DNA of 64,000 bases, taken from Lysobacterales bacterium (lineage in GTDB: Bacteria; Pseudomonadota; Gammaproteobacteria; Xanthomonadales; SZUA-38). The position numbers and the translations under genes were made by a program. The stretch covers positions 1-64,000 of the forward strand of contig JASJDM010000008.1 of NCBI GenBank assembly GCA_030065125.1, in the 5' to 3' direction. Below are positions 35,510-45,129 of the stretch, piece after piece; position 1 is the stretch's first letter, and each line of letters opens with the position of its first letter. Under the pieces are notes generated by a model. That model was not told the origin of the DNA. It worked only from the letters and a program-made list of their open reading frames with translations, and ran no database searches.

Positions 35510-36712
35510 GTGGAGAAGATTGACTTGCAGCGCCGCTTTCCCCTGGGCCACGCTCTGGTCCTGGAGGAACTGGAGCGGGACCCTTATCCGGTCCTGGCCG
35601 CCATGCGTGAGCGGGAACCGGTCAGCTACGTTGGAGCCCTGGGAATCTGGTTCGTCACGCGCTATGACCTGTCCCGGGAGATTCTGCACGACGTGGAGTC
35701 GTTTGTTGTCGGCACCAGTGAGTCCCTGGTCCAGGACATTTTCGGGACCCACATGATGACGCTGGAGGGCGAGCAGCATCGGCGTCAACGTGCGGCGCAC
35801 CAGGCATTCTTTATGCCTCCCAGCGTTCGCGGCATCCTGGAACCCCGGATCAAAGTCCTGGCGGACGGGTTGATCGATGCCTTCCTTGATGCCGGCAAGG
35901 TCGAGCTGCGGGAGCATTTTTCCAGCCGGTTGCCGGTCCAGACCATGATCAGTCTGTTTGGACTGGATCCGGCAGAGGAGCCCGTATTGCGTCGCCTGTA
36001 CGACGACTTTGAAATGGCTCTGGCCAACTTCACCTGGGATGAACAGGTACGGTCCCGCGGCAAGGCTGCCGCGGCTGAATTCCATCAGCTGATTGGCCGC
36101 TACCTCCAGTCCCTTCGAAGCCGTGACCTGAGTGATGACGATTCGCTGCTGTCTGCACTGATCAAGGCCGGAGACTTGAGCGGCGAGGAAATCACCCACA
36201 ACGCCATCATTATTTTCTTTGGCGGAATTTCCACCGTGGATGCCCTGATTCTCAACACCCTGTATGCCCTGGAGCGGCACCCGGATGCCAAAGCCGAGAT
36301 TCTGGAGGACCGGTCTCTTTTGCCCCATGCCATCAACGAGACGGTGCGATGGCAGGGTCCGGTGCAATCCGCCACCCGCCACGTCGTCAGGGAAGTCCAG
36401 GTCGGTGAGGTGAGCCTGAAGCCGGGCGACACGGTCAACTGCATGCTGGCTGCAGCCAATCGGGATCCGGCGGTGTTTGATAGTCCGGACCAGTTTGACC
36501 TCCACCGGGCCGATACCAGCCGGCATATGGGTTTTGCAACAGGCCCCCACCATTGCCTGGGGTCCCACCTGGCCCGGGCCGAGGCCCGCATCGCCATTGA
36601 GCAGCTGCTGCAGCGCCTGCCTGGGTTCAGTCTGGATCTCGATCGCGTGGATGGTCCGGTGGGTTACGAGTTTCGTCAGCCCAGATCAGCGGTAGCGATG
36701 TGGAACCCGTGA
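35510..36712 (+). CDS. Cytochrome P450
   Basis: 400 residues from a GTG at 35510 with AGGA just upstream; no nearby ATG fits. I-helix FFGGISTVDALI (Thr/acid region is atypical), K-helix E-x-x-R as NETVRW, and haem loop FATGPHHCLG with Cys at about residue 349. Soluble bacterial class, needing a ferredoxin partner not found in the window. Substrate unknown. It is divergent from the hydrolase/dipeptidase pair, so shared regulation is possible but unproven. Confidence 0.92.
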   Translation: MEKIDLQRRFPLGHALVLEELERDPYPVLAAMREREPVSYVGALGIWFVTRYDLSREILHDVESFVVGTSESLVQDIFGTHMMTLEGEQHRRQRAAHQAFFMPPSVRGILEPRIKVLADGLIDAFLDAGKVELREHFSSRLPVQTMISLFGLDPAEEPVLRRLYDDFEMALANFTWDEQVRSRGKAAAAEFHQLIGRYLQSLRSRDLSDDDSLLSALIKAGDLSGEEITHNAIIIFFGGISTVDALILNTLYALERHPDAKAEILEDRSLLPHAINETVRWQGPVQSATRHVVREVQVGEVSLKPGDTVNCMLAAANRDPAVFDSPDQFDLHRADTSRHMGFATGPHHCLGSHLARAEARIAIEQLLQRLPGFSLDLDRVDGPVGYEFRQPRSAVAMWNP

Positions 36713-36721
36713 CCATAGCGG

Positions 36722-37399
36722 TCAGCGGGAACATCCCACGTCGGCGATAGGACCGGCTTCACCGACTTTCCAGAAGCAGTAGGTGCCGGAGAGGGTCTGT
36801 CCCGACTGGATGCGGCCGTCCGGGAAGTATCCGGAGCGGGCCGATGCCTGGCGGCCGCCGGTGGACCGTGCCACGATTCGCCCGCGAAGGTCCCGGCCCA
36901 GGTTGTTGCGGCGATTGAGGCGACCGGTAAACCGCGGCAGTGCCAGGCTGACCTGGGCGCAGGCCGCGGTGTCGTTGATATCCTGGGCAAAGGTTTCAAG
37001 ATCCAGGTCCGGCCGCCTTTCCGGCCCCCGGCTGCGGTCTCCCCAGAAGCCGTCCAGGGCCGGCGCTGTGGTGAATTCCAGCGAGATGTTTCTCGCGGTG
37101 TGGGACAGGATGCGGATGCCGCCGCAGTTTTTCCGCAGGCCTCCGGCACTGCTGTCGGGGGCAGACGATGCTGGCTCAACCACGGGGTCGTCCGCTGGCG
37201 CCGGGCCAGAAGGGGGCTGCCAGTCATACTCAGTCGTCCTGATCTGGCGTATGACCTGGTCGCCTTGTTCACAGGGCCTGTCCTGGTAGCGCAGCGCCTG
37301 GTCCCGGTCGAGGCATTGAAAAACGTCCACGGTCTGACCGATCGCGGACGCAAACAGCGTCGAGCTGCAAAATGTGATCAACAACGGCAGTATCTTCAT
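36722..37399 (-). CDS. Secreted DUF4124-like protein
   Basis: 225 residues with a signal peptide (cleavage near AIG). The first mature segment 'DVFQCLDRDQALRYQDRPCEQG' resembles DUF4124, a short Cys-containing module common in gammaproteobacterial envelope proteins. The rest, with four or so further Cys, has no family I recognise. Role unknown, periplasmic or envelope. Ends nine bases from the convergent P450 gene. Confidence 0.75.
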   Translation of the reverse strand: MKILPLLITFCSSTLFASAIGQTVDVFQCLDRDQALRYQDRPCEQGDQVIRQIRTTEYDWQPPSGPAPADDPVVEPASSAPDSSAGGLRKNCGGIRILSHTARNISLEFTTAPALDGFWGDRSRGPERRPDLDLETFAQDINDTAACAQVSLALPRFTGRLNRRNNLGRDLRGRIVARSTGGRQASARSGYFPDGRIQSGQTLSGTYCFWKVGEAGPIADVGCSR

Positions 37400-37541
37400 G
37401 GCATTACCACGGCACCAGCCTCACATCAGTGTGGACGCAACCCGCCCGATTCGCCAATGGCCGCGCAGGATCATTCCCGGGCATGCAGTAGAATAACGGT
37501 CTATGGACTTTGCCGGCCCGTTTTCCCAGGAGCCACCCTTC

Positions 37542-38003
37542 ATGGCCGAAACCGTCGTCTGCGTTGGTGCCGTCGTTCGGCGTAACAACGCTGCTCTGCT
37601 TGTCCGGCAAAGCCCGGGTCACCCGCTCGGAGGGCTTTGGACCATTCCCTGGGGCCAGGTGGACCGCGGCGAGTCGCCAACCGCTGCGGCGCTGCGTGAA
37701 GTCAGGGAAGAAGCCGGAGTGACCGCTGCGGTAGACGGACTGCTCGGACTGCAGGAGCTGCCGGAGCCATGGCTCGGCATGCTGGGCATCCTGTTCCTCT
37801 GCGCGCACGTTGATGGCGATCCCGTTCCCGACGCGCGCGAAACTGATGCGGCGCGGTACTTCGGTGCTGCGCAACTCGAAGCGATTGCCGACTCCCTCGA
37901 GCCACTCAGCGCATGGATCGTGCGCCGTGTCCTGGCCGAAGATTTCATTCTGCTGCAATCCAACGACTCCGGCCCTTTCATGCCGAGTCCAACTTACCTG
38001 TAA
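37542..38003 (+). CDS. NUDIX hydrolase
   Basis: 153 residues from the ATG at 37542, which has AGGAG nine bases upstream; an ATG at 37503 would add 13 residues without ribosome site. The Nudix box is complete: G-x5-E-x7-REVREEAG. Hydrolyses a nucleoside-diphosphate-linked compound; the 'CVGAVVRRNNAALLVRQ' start is like MutT/ADP-ribose-type housecleaning enzymes. Substrate not assignable. Followed after four bases by a small membrane protein gene. Confidence 0.9.
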   Translation: MAETVVCVGAVVRRNNAALLVRQSPGHPLGGLWTIPWGQVDRGESPTAAALREVREEAGVTAAVDGLLGLQELPEPWLGMLGILFLCAHVDGDPVPDARETDAARYFGAAQLEAIADSLEPLSAWIVRRVLAEDFILLQSNDSGPFMPSPTYL

Positions 38004-38007
38004 CGCG

Positions 38008-38388
38008 ATGCAACAACCAACCGCCGGCCGACTGGTGATGGGCTATTACGCCGCAACGCTGTTGTTTCTGTTTCTCGATTTCGGACTTAGCGTCAACGTT
38101 CGGCTGGCGTTTCTCGAAAGCGCCCCGGCCTGGAAGGGCGCTTACTACGCGTTCTGTATGGCCTGCGCGGGCGTGATGTACTGGCGGCCGGACCTGCGGC
38201 TCATTATTGGCGCCGTCGAGGGACTGATGACCATGGTGGGGCTCATCTTCAGTATGTATCTGGGCTATACCCTTGCCGGGGTCAGCGGTTTCGGTGAAGT
38301 GCTCCAGGTCCTGCTCAACTATGCGATATCCGGGTTTTTCGCCTACCTGAGCTGGGCCAGGGGGCTCAGTGCGCTGGCTGCGAGATAG
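38008..38388 (+). CDS. Small hypothetical membrane protein
   Basis: 126 residues with four hydrophobic segments and no cofactor motif. ATG at 38008 is four bases after the NUDIX stop, suggesting co-transcription. No family recognised. Confidence 0.7.
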   Translation: MQQPTAGRLVMGYYAATLLFLFLDFGLSVNVRLAFLESAPAWKGAYYAFCMACAGVMYWRPDLRLIIGAVEGLMTMVGLIFSMYLGYTLAGVSGFGEVLQVLLNYAISGFFAYLSWARGLSALAAR

Positions 38389-38483
38389 GCCATCATCTAA
38401 ACCGGTTGCCAGGCCTATTGGCGGTGTTGCGTGAACGAGGACCCGACTAAGATGATGTCGTGTTGTCCTGTCGGGTCCTGAAA

Positions 38484-39836
38484 ATGAGAACACACGCCGC
38501 AATACTGCTGCTGTTGATCACCGTGCCGGTCGCAGCTGCGGAAACACCATCAGCCGTCGCCAGCCCCCAGGGGCTTTTTGAGTTCCGCTCCGATCCCTGG
38601 ATCAATCTGCATCATTTCCTGTATCACTGGTCCCGGGCCCACGAAGCCCGGGAGCAAAAGCTGTGGGGGCGGGTTCGGCTGGATCAGGTCGATGTCTCGG
38701 TCGACCTGGGGGATCAGCGGACCGCATGGGACGCGGCCTCCAGGGATTACCTGGAGTTCGTGGATCGCAGCTTCAACGGCGGCAAAGGCATGCGGCAGAT
38801 CAAAGTAACGATCAGCGAAGGCCCGGAGCACTGGCCTGACCACGCCCCGTTCAGACAACTCAAGAAGGTCATGCCGATCTACCTGGAGCACTGGTGGCCC
38901 CGGCATGACCGGAAAAACCGCGAGCTGATGGACTTGCTGCAGCCCCTGCTGGAGTCCCATGAGCTGGCCGTGGCCGACGACGTTGCGGCCGGCTACGAAT
39001 CACGCTGGCCGGATGAGCCCATCGACGTGCGGGTCAGTTACTACACCAACTGGGCCGGCGCCTACACCAGCTGGGGGCCGAACCTCATCATGATGGCGTC
39101 ATCCCGGCAGGATATGTTTGGGCCCTATGGTCTGGAAATCCTTTTCCACGAAGCCGGCCACACCGCGCCCCTGGGCGAAAAGGTCAGACCTTTGTCCCTG
39201 GCCGCTGCCGAGGCGGCAGGGGTGGATGAAGGCGAGGTTTGGCACGCATTGCTTTTCCACATCACCGGCGAGGCAGTTCGAAGCGCACTGGGTTCGGGTT
39301 TTGTGCCGTACGCGGAGAATTTTGGATTGTGGGAGCGTGACAACTGGAAGGGCCTGCATCCACCGATACGCGGCGCCTTTGACGCACACTCCGGGCTGGA
39401 CGATCGCTTGAACGCCATTCACCGCGCCCGGGCAAAAGCAGGGCAACGGGAATGGACGCCCGAAGAACAAGCCGTTATCGACGCGCTGAAAAAGGGCCCC
39501 ATGGGGATCGAGTCGGATTTTGATGCATGGGCCGGCGGCTATGCCGATGACTGGACGTACTGGCGCGTGGGCGAAGAAGACGTCCGGCTCCGGCACGAAC
39601 ACATGGCGCTGGTTCGGGAGTTTATCGATGCCGGAAACCGGCCGACTTCGTTCGATCTGGAACCGGTGGATGTGATCGTCCGGGCCGAAGTCGCATTAGT
39701 GCGCCTGATCGCCACCGAGGGGCTCCAGGAAGCCGACGGCGGAGAGCGGGTGGTCCGCTATGCGTCCGCAGCGATGCTGGTCCGTGAGGACGGGCAATGG
39801 AAAATGTTGGCCACCAATATTGTCTATCTGGATTAG
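38484..39836 (+). CDS. Secreted protein of unknown family with HEAGH motif
   Basis: 450 residues. The ATG at 38484 opens a signal peptide (ILLLLITVPVAAA); a GTG eight codons earlier is less likely. A zinc-protease-like LFHEAGHTAP lies near residue 220, preceded by conserved-looking Trp/Tyr-rich sequence (YYTNWAGAYTSWGPN). The C-terminal 60 residues (DVIVRAEVALVRLI...YASAAMLVREDGQWKML) resemble the end of an NTF2/SnoaL-like fold. I do not recognise the whole protein; a periplasmic metallopeptidase is plausible but not shown. Confidence 0.75.
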   Translation: MRTHAAILLLLITVPVAAAETPSAVASPQGLFEFRSDPWINLHHFLYHWSRAHEAREQKLWGRVRLDQVDVSVDLGDQRTAWDAASRDYLEFVDRSFNGGKGMRQIKVTISEGPEHWPDHAPFRQLKKVMPIYLEHWWPRHDRKNRELMDLLQPLLESHELAVADDVAAGYESRWPDEPIDVRVSYYTNWAGAYTSWGPNLIMMASSRQDMFGPYGLEILFHEAGHTAPLGEKVRPLSLAAAEAAGVDEGEVWHALLFHITGEAVRSALGSGFVPYAENFGLWERDNWKGLHPPIRGAFDAHSGLDDRLNAIHRARAKAGQREWTPEEQAVIDALKKGPMGIESDFDAWAGGYADDWTYWRVGEEDVRLRHEHMALVREFIDAGNRPTSFDLEPVDVIVRAEVALVRLIATEGLQEADGGERVVRYASAAMLVREDGQWKMLATNIVYLD

Positions 39837-39889
39837 GGGTGCCCAGGCCGGGGGTGGGGCGCTCCGTTCAAGCCCGCCTTCCCGACGTG

Positions 39890-40378
39890 CTAACCCGCTC
39901 GTTCCATCAGGCCAGTGGTGAACGCCAGAACTGCGGCGGTTGCTGCAACGGTTCGAACGGTATTGAACATCGTCCAGCGTCTCAGGTAGTGCTCCCACAC
40001 CGGGACCGCCTCCTGCTGATCTGCAGGCACATCTGCCAGCTTGTTGTTCAGTGGGACGTTTCCCCCGACTGTCACCATGAAAGTTCCGGCGATATACAGC
40101 ACCGCGCCAGCCAGGTACCAGTATGCGCCGGGCGTGCTCAAGTTCAGCACGACCAGCACAACGATGAGGGCCGAGATTGCTGCCGTTCCCATGAAGGTGC
40201 CGAGAAACAGCGGATTCAAAACCGTCACGTTGATGGCCTGCATTGCCGCGATGCCCGCCGGTGCGGGCAGTCGGGCAAGCGCTTGCATGATGAAGTTGGA
40301 AAAAGCGAAGAAGACACCGGCGATCAGAGCGGAACCCAGCAGCGCCAGGACAACGGGAATCGTGGTCAGCAGGTTCAT
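39890..40378 (-). CDS. DUF1772 (anthrone oxygenase-like) membrane protein
   Basis: 162 residues; ATG at 40378 has GGAAG six bases upstream. Four helices with the DUF1772 pattern (VFFAFSNFIMQAL near the start; RRWTMFNTVRTVAATAA near the end). The family includes proteins annotated as anthrone oxygenases, but most bacterial members are uncharacterised. Four-base overlap with the upstream NmrA-type gene shows co-translation. Confidence 0.85.
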   Translation of the reverse strand: MNLLTTIPVVLALLGSALIAGVFFAFSNFIMQALARLPAPAGIAAMQAINVTVLNPLFLGTFMGTAAISALIVVLVVLNLSTPGAYWYLAGAVLYIAGTFMVTVGGNVPLNNKLADVPADQQEAVPVWEHYLRRWTMFNTVRTVAATAAVLAFTTGLMERAG

Positions 40379-41226
40379 GCGACTTCCTTCCATACATCGG
40401 TGGCTGCAGTCTCTCGGGCGTAGTCGGCAAAGTCTTTCGGTGGGCGACCCAGTGCGCGCTGCACGCCGTCGGTCAGGTAGGCGTTTCGGCCGTCCAGGAC
40501 CGTGGCGAACAGGTAGTCCAGCATCCAGACCACTTCCCTTGGCGCCCCGGAATCAGACAGGCCTGCAATGAACGCCTCATGGGGTATCGGTACGTATTCG
40601 ATGCTGCGACCGGTGGCGCTGGAAAGCGCGTCGGCAATGTCTGCCAGGGTCAGCATCTGTGGCCCGGTCACCTCGTACACCTCACCGCTGTGACCCGCCT
40701 CGGTCAGAGCCGCCACGGCGACCTCGGCGATGTCATCCACGTCGACGAAAGGCTCGGGCGTATCAACCGCGGGCAGGGTGATCTTTCCCGCCTGCACCAT
40801 ATCGACAAAGGCCCCTTCCGAGAAATTCTGGTTGAACCAGCTGGCGCGAACCACAGTCCAGTCGATGCCGCTGTCCTGCACGATGGCTTCGCAGGCCTGG
40901 GCTTCTTCTTCGCCCCGGCCGGACAGCAACACCAGCCGTTTGAGGTCGTGGCGTCTGGCCCGATTCACGAATGCCTGGATTGAATCCGTGGCGCCCGGCA
41001 TGGCCAGATCCGGAGAATAGCTGACGTAGGCCGCTTCGACGCCGGCGAGACAATCGTCCCACCCAGTCTCGTTGTTCCAGTCAAATGACGGTGTGGCTGA
41101 GCGGGAGCCGAGACGAACTTCATGGCCTTTGGCCTTCAGGCTGTCGGCGATTCGCCAGCCGGTCTTTCCGGTAGCGCCCAGGACCAGGATAGGGCCGGTA
41201 ACAGCGGGGGATTGTGTTGAACTCAT
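40375..41226 (-). CDS. NmrA-like NAD(P)-binding protein
   Basis: 283 residues. N-terminal Rossmann GATGKTG motif, atypical short-chain dehydrogenase/NmrA layout with no Tyr-x3-Lys catalytic pair, and ASWFNQNF...DVDDIAEVA as in NmrA/quinone-oxidoreductase-2-like proteins. Probably a redox sensor or NAD(P)H-dependent reductase. The AraC/OruR-like regulator lies immediately upstream on the same strand and is a likely controller. Confidence 0.88.
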   Translation of the reverse strand: MSSTQSPAVTGPILVLGATGKTGWRIADSLKAKGHEVRLGSRSATPSFDWNNETGWDDCLAGVEAAYVSYSPDLAMPGATDSIQAFVNRARRHDLKRLVLLSGRGEEEAQACEAIVQDSGIDWTVVRASWFNQNFSEGAFVDMVQAGKITLPAVDTPEPFVDVDDIAEVAVAALTEAGHSGEVYEVTGPQMLTLADIADALSSATGRSIEYVPIPHEAFIAGLSDSGAPREVVWMLDYLFATVLDGRNAYLTDGVQRALGRPPKDFADYARETAATDVWKEVA

Positions 41227-41349
41227 GACTCGCTCCTCGTGTTTGATGAAGTCTGCAGGTTTATTGTGCGAATCGGGCGTTGGTCACTCTTGACCGAGCC
41301 TGCCTCATTTTTGACTCCGCGCGCCAAAGCCCGGAATGGTGTCTCGAGT

Positions 41350-42351
41350 TCAGGCCTTGAGGCGAAATGACCGCGGTGTCTGGCCGGCCCAGCGTTTGAA
41401 TGCGCGGTTGAAAGCGCTCTGTTCCGAGAAGCCGGTCAGGAAGGCGATCTGGGCCAGCGGGAAGCGGGTTTCCCGCAGCAACTGCTTGGCCAGTTCCCGG
41501 CGCGCCTCGTCGATGAGGTTCTGGAACGAATACCCGCGCTCGGACAGTCGACGCTGCAGTGTGCGGGCACTCATGTTGAAGCGGCTCGCGATATCGGACA
41601 CCGCTGGGATGCCTTCGCTGAGCGATTGGGCGATCTGGGTGCGGACCAACCGCTCCAGGGTGGCGTCATTGTCCAGCTTTGACAGTTCCTCGTCGAGATG
41701 GCTCTCGAAGAACTTCACTATTGCCGGGTCGCCCACCTGGTTGGATGCCTGCATGGTCTCGTGGGAGATCAGCAGCGCATCCATCTTGGTATTAAAGTGA
41801 ACCGGGCACCCGAAGTGCCGCTCGTGGGCCGATGTCGATCCAGGCGCCCCATGTTTGAAGTAGATCGCTTTCGCCTGGAAGGTGGTGGTCGATATCTCCT
41901 GGCTGATTGCGGCGATGCTGGCGATGGTGGCCTCGTTGGACAGCCGCAGCCCAAGCTGCGACCGGTCACCATCCCGGTTGAGGTGCATGTAGACGCCTTC
42001 CTCCGCCTCGCTGACCTGGTAGGTCGCCACGCTGGTCAGTACCCGCGCATAACGCGAGGCGCGTTCGCAGGACCCCCGCAGGGTCGGGGCCGACTTCCAC
42101 GCCAGGCCGAAGGCCCCATATTCTTCGCAGCGCATGGACGCGCCGGTTCGCAGGGGCAGCTCCAGACCCTTGGGGTCCGCCCGGGCAAGGTCCGCGAAGA
42201 ACCGGTAGTAATCCGTGTCCTTGACCATGACCTTCGGATCCACCGGGGCTTCGGGGTCTACGCCCACCGCTTCGAGAAAGGCGTGCTTGTCCAGGCTGTC
42301 GTCAGCCTGGGCAATGACCTTGTGTACGAATAGGGATGTGACCTGACCCAT
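41350..42351 (-). CDS. AraC-family regulator, OruR/ArgR-like type
   Basis: 333 residues. N-terminal Arabinose_bd-type sensor domain (about 15-200) and C-terminal double HTH (VSDIASRFNMSARTLQRRL; FPLAQIAFLTGFSEQSAFNRAFKRWAG). Typical of regulators that sit beside small oxidoreductase operons. It is 123 bases upstream of the NmrA/DUF1772 pair on the same strand; control of that pair is inferred. Confidence 0.9.
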   Translation of the reverse strand: MGQVTSLFVHKVIAQADDSLDKHAFLEAVGVDPEAPVDPKVMVKDTDYYRFFADLARADPKGLELPLRTGASMRCEEYGAFGLAWKSAPTLRGSCERASRYARVLTSVATYQVSEAEEGVYMHLNRDGDRSQLGLRLSNEATIASIAAISQEISTTTFQAKAIYFKHGAPGSTSAHERHFGCPVHFNTKMDALLISHETMQASNQVGDPAIVKFFESHLDEELSKLDNDATLERLVRTQIAQSLSEGIPAVSDIASRFNMSARTLQRRLSERGYSFQNLIDEARRELAKQLLRETRFPLAQIAFLTGFSEQSAFNRAFKRWAGQTPRSFRLKA

Positions 42352-42444
42352 GGCACAGGTATATCACGGGCTGTGTGAAAGGTAGGACGAGTTAGATTGA
42401 GGGCTGTTCGACGCAGGTGGTCCGAAACCATCAGAAGCGCCTGT

Positions 42445-43443
42445 TCAATCACTGGAATCGCTCCAGATACGCTGCCAGATGGCGCTGAGTGCACCGCGGT
42501 CGAAATTTGTCGGCAGCAGTTCAGTCGGCATCGCCGCCCAGCCGGGATTGGTGCGCATCGCGACCACATGGCTGAACACGTAATTGGGGTGCTGCCCCAT
42601 ACGGAGGTCAGTTACCACCAGCCGGTCATCCTCGATACTCGCCTTCAGGAAATCGTTGGAAAACCAGCGCAATTGCTCAACGGCCCAGACGTCGCCGGCA
42701 TCCAGCAGCAGTTGCTTATCGAAGACATGGGCATCAAACGACACCGGAGCCTCATCCACTATCAATGAGTCCAGGCCTTCCAGGTAACCGTCCTCGGTCA
42801 TGACGACGATTCGCCACAACAGCGTATTGAAAGGAGTCGGCGTCAGGAAAACAGGCGCGTCTTCCAGGCCCATTTCCGCAAGCGGTTGCTGAATATTGTC
42901 CTTGACCATGCCGTGAGCCACCCACGACCAGCCGATGTACAGCGTGCTGACCAGGACCGAAGACCGGACCAGCGCACCACTCCAGTTGGCCGTCGGGCGT
43001 ATGGCTGCTGCAATGACGCCAAACAGGAGCGGTAGCGTGTAAAGAGGATCGATGATGAACAGCGTCGCCCATGAGGTTGGATGGAAGTCGAGGGGCCAGA
43101 ACAGCTGCGTGCCGTAGGCGGTATGCGCGTCAAGCAAAGCATGGGTCAACAGCACCAGGCTGATCAGCGCCAGCCAGCGACGAGGCGCGTCCTTGACCGG
43201 CTCCCACCACCTCCTGAGCGCCAGCCACAGCAGGACCGAGAACGGGGCCAGTACAAGCAGCGAATGACTGAATCCGCGATGATAGGTGAAGTTTTCCACC
43301 GCACCGCCGAAATCGATGAACACATCCAGGTCGGGCAGGGTGCCCAGCAGTGCACCGGCCACTATTGCGCGGCGCCGGGCATTCGTCGGAGCGATGGCAC
43401 CGCCGATGGCGGCACCGAGGGCGGCCTGTGTGAGCGAGTCCAT
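42445..43443 (-). CDS. DUF457 (YdjM-type) membrane-bound metal-dependent hydrolase
   Basis: 332 residues. Typical start MDSLTQAALGAAIGG, metal-like PDLDVFIDF, HRGFSHSL and LLTHALLDAHTAYGTQ motifs, with several helices. The family is annotated as membrane-bound hydrolases, some LexA-regulated, but reactions are unknown. About 120 C-terminal residues are soluble and extend beyond the core domain. Confidence 0.88.
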   Translation of the reverse strand: MDSLTQAALGAAIGGAIAPTNARRRAIVAGALLGTLPDLDVFIDFGGAVENFTYHRGFSHSLLVLAPFSVLLWLALRRWWEPVKDAPRRWLALISLVLLTHALLDAHTAYGTQLFWPLDFHPTSWATLFIIDPLYTLPLLFGVIAAAIRPTANWSGALVRSSVLVSTLYIGWSWVAHGMVKDNIQQPLAEMGLEDAPVFLTPTPFNTLLWRIVVMTEDGYLEGLDSLIVDEAPVSFDAHVFDKQLLLDAGDVWAVEQLRWFSNDFLKASIEDDRLVVTDLRMGQHPNYVFSHVVAMRTNPGWAAMPTELLPTNFDRGALSAIWQRIWSDSSD

Positions 43444-43475
43444 TTAAGCAACCAGCTCCCACGCCCGCGTGATTG

Positions 43476-43664
43476 TCATCCAGTAATCCATACGCCGTCA
43501 CAGTACCGAGCCGTGAAGCCGATAAACAGAAACTTATCCGTGGCTGGCACTGGCTCGAAGAAGTCGTCGTGGTCAATGTACGTAAGATCCATACTCGATG
43601 TGAAAGGCCTGTCCACGGGAGCCTCTGGAGCCGGTGGATCAACGCCGACCGCTTCAGGGGTCAT
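43476..43664 (-). CDS. Possible small hypothetical protein (62 aa)
   Basis: In the 321-base gap between the DUF457 gene and the divergent sugar dehydrogenase, an ATG at 43664 opens 62 residues with natural composition (aromatic and acidic, ending FTARYCDGVWITG). It is 32 bases upstream of the DUF457 start on the same strand. No ribosome site is obvious and no family is recognised; it may be a remnant. The rest of the gap shows nothing else I can name. Confidence 0.35.
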   Translation of the reverse strand: MTPEAVGVDPPAPEAPVDRPFTSSMDLTYIDHDDFFEPVPATDKFLFIGFTARYCDGVWITG

Positions 43665-43764
43665 TCCCAGGATAAATCCCGCCCACTGTGAGAACCGTCA
43701 AGGTCCCGGGGCGCGTTTTCTGGCTGAATGCGACCCAGGATCGATGTGCGGGAGACGATGAGTC

Positions 43765-45066
43765 ATGACTTGGATGCTTTGGCTGTCTTTGGTTCCGCTG
43801 GTCTGGGCCGACTACGTGCCCGACCAGCCCATTCAGGTGCCGCTGGTTGAGCTGTTTCAGGGCCTCGATGGTGAAGTCGACGGAACCGCTCAAATCTTCC
43901 CCACGGACCTGGCGGCATTTCCGGACGACAGTGGACGCCTGCTGGTGACCACCCTGGGCGGCGTACTGCGACTGGTTGACGCGGCGGGGAATCTGCAGGC
44001 GATTCCCTACCTGGATACCTTCAGTTCGGACACGATCAACGCCAGCAACGGCAACGCATCGTTTGGCCTGACGACGGTGGCCTTCCACCCTGAATTCGCC
44101 AACTCTTCGCACCCCGGTGCAGGCCGTTTTTACACCATTGAGCCCGAAGTCACCCGGACCAGCCCGCCGCCGGACTTTCCAGGTGTCGCCGGCGATCAGG
44201 GCGGCTCCAATCCGGCCCATGACCGGGTCCTGTACGAATACACCGTGACCCAGCCCATCGCCAGCGTGTTCCAGGGTAATCGCCGGGAGGTGCTGCGTAT
44301 CCACGAGCATCGGCGTGGGCATGATGTCAACGATCTGGATTTTGACGGCCAGGGTTTGCTCTACATCGCGGTAGGCGACACGGTGGTGGGCGAAACAGCT
44401 CAGGATCTGGGCAATGTCTTTGGCACCATTTTGCGCATTGATCCGCTGCACCCGGACGATACGCCCGGCAGCCCCAATCCCGCATCCGCCAACGGTCAGT
44501 ACCGTCTGCCGCTGGACAACCCGTTTATGGATGAGCCGGGCGTGGTAGAGGAGGTGTTTGCGTACGGTCTGCGAAACCCGTTCCGTATCCACTATGATCA
44601 GGTGGCCCGGACCTTGTGGGTCAGCAGCAACGGCCTTCAGCAGCGGGAATCGGTCTATCGGGTTGCGAACGGCGACAACCTGGGGTGGCCGTTTTTCGAA
44701 GGCACTCGCATGAATTCCTCACCGCCGCCCGGGTTCAGCTTCACCCCGCCGGTATTTGAATACGATCACGGAATTGGGGTGTCGGTGACCGGACTGATGG
44801 TGTATCGGGGTACCCGGTTCCCCGAGCTGTTCGAGCGGGTCATTTTCAGCGATTTCCTCGGGGCAGGGAGCGGCGTGAGGCTGTTTTACGGCGACCCGGT
44901 CAGTGGTGAATTTGGAGACCTGATTCGCTCGGAAGGGGCCAATCTGCCGTCAGCGCTGGTGTCAGTCAATGCCTCAGCCACGGGAGAAATGGTGTTGCTG
45001 GGGGGAGATGGCCGGGTGCTCACGGTGGGGATAGCGGATCGCCTGTTTGGAAATGGCTTTGAATGA
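43765..45066 (+). CDS. Secreted PQQ-dependent sugar dehydrogenase-like protein
   Basis: 433 residues with a short signal peptide (to VWA). Six-bladed propeller of the glucose/sorbosone dehydrogenase (GSDH) family: DLDFDGQGLLYIAVGD, FAYGLRNPFRIHYD and NLGWPFFEG are its hallmark segments. Oxidises sugars or aldehydes in the periplasm or outside the cell, with PQQ if cofactor residues hold. It ends in DRLFGNGFE, almost the same tail as the giant protease at 17383-22356, suggesting a shared export or anchoring signal. Confidence 0.87.
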   Translation: MTWMLWLSLVPLVWADYVPDQPIQVPLVELFQGLDGEVDGTAQIFPTDLAAFPDDSGRLLVTTLGGVLRLVDAAGNLQAIPYLDTFSSDTINASNGNASFGLTTVAFHPEFANSSHPGAGRFYTIEPEVTRTSPPPDFPGVAGDQGGSNPAHDRVLYEYTVTQPIASVFQGNRREVLRIHEHRRGHDVNDLDFDGQGLLYIAVGDTVVGETAQDLGNVFGTILRIDPLHPDDTPGSPNPASANGQYRLPLDNPFMDEPGVVEEVFAYGLRNPFRIHYDQVARTLWVSSNGLQQRESVYRVANGDNLGWPFFEGTRMNSSPPPGFSFTPPVFEYDHGIGVSVTGLMVYRGTRFPELFERVIFSDFLGAGSGVRLFYGDPVSGEFGDLIRSEGANLPSALVSVNASATGEMVLLGGDGRVLTVGIADRLFGNGFE

Positions 45067-45129
45067 AGGGTGCCTTCGGGCTTGGGCAGCCCAGATGGGT
45101 TCTGAATCCTGCGATGGGTTGGACAAGGT

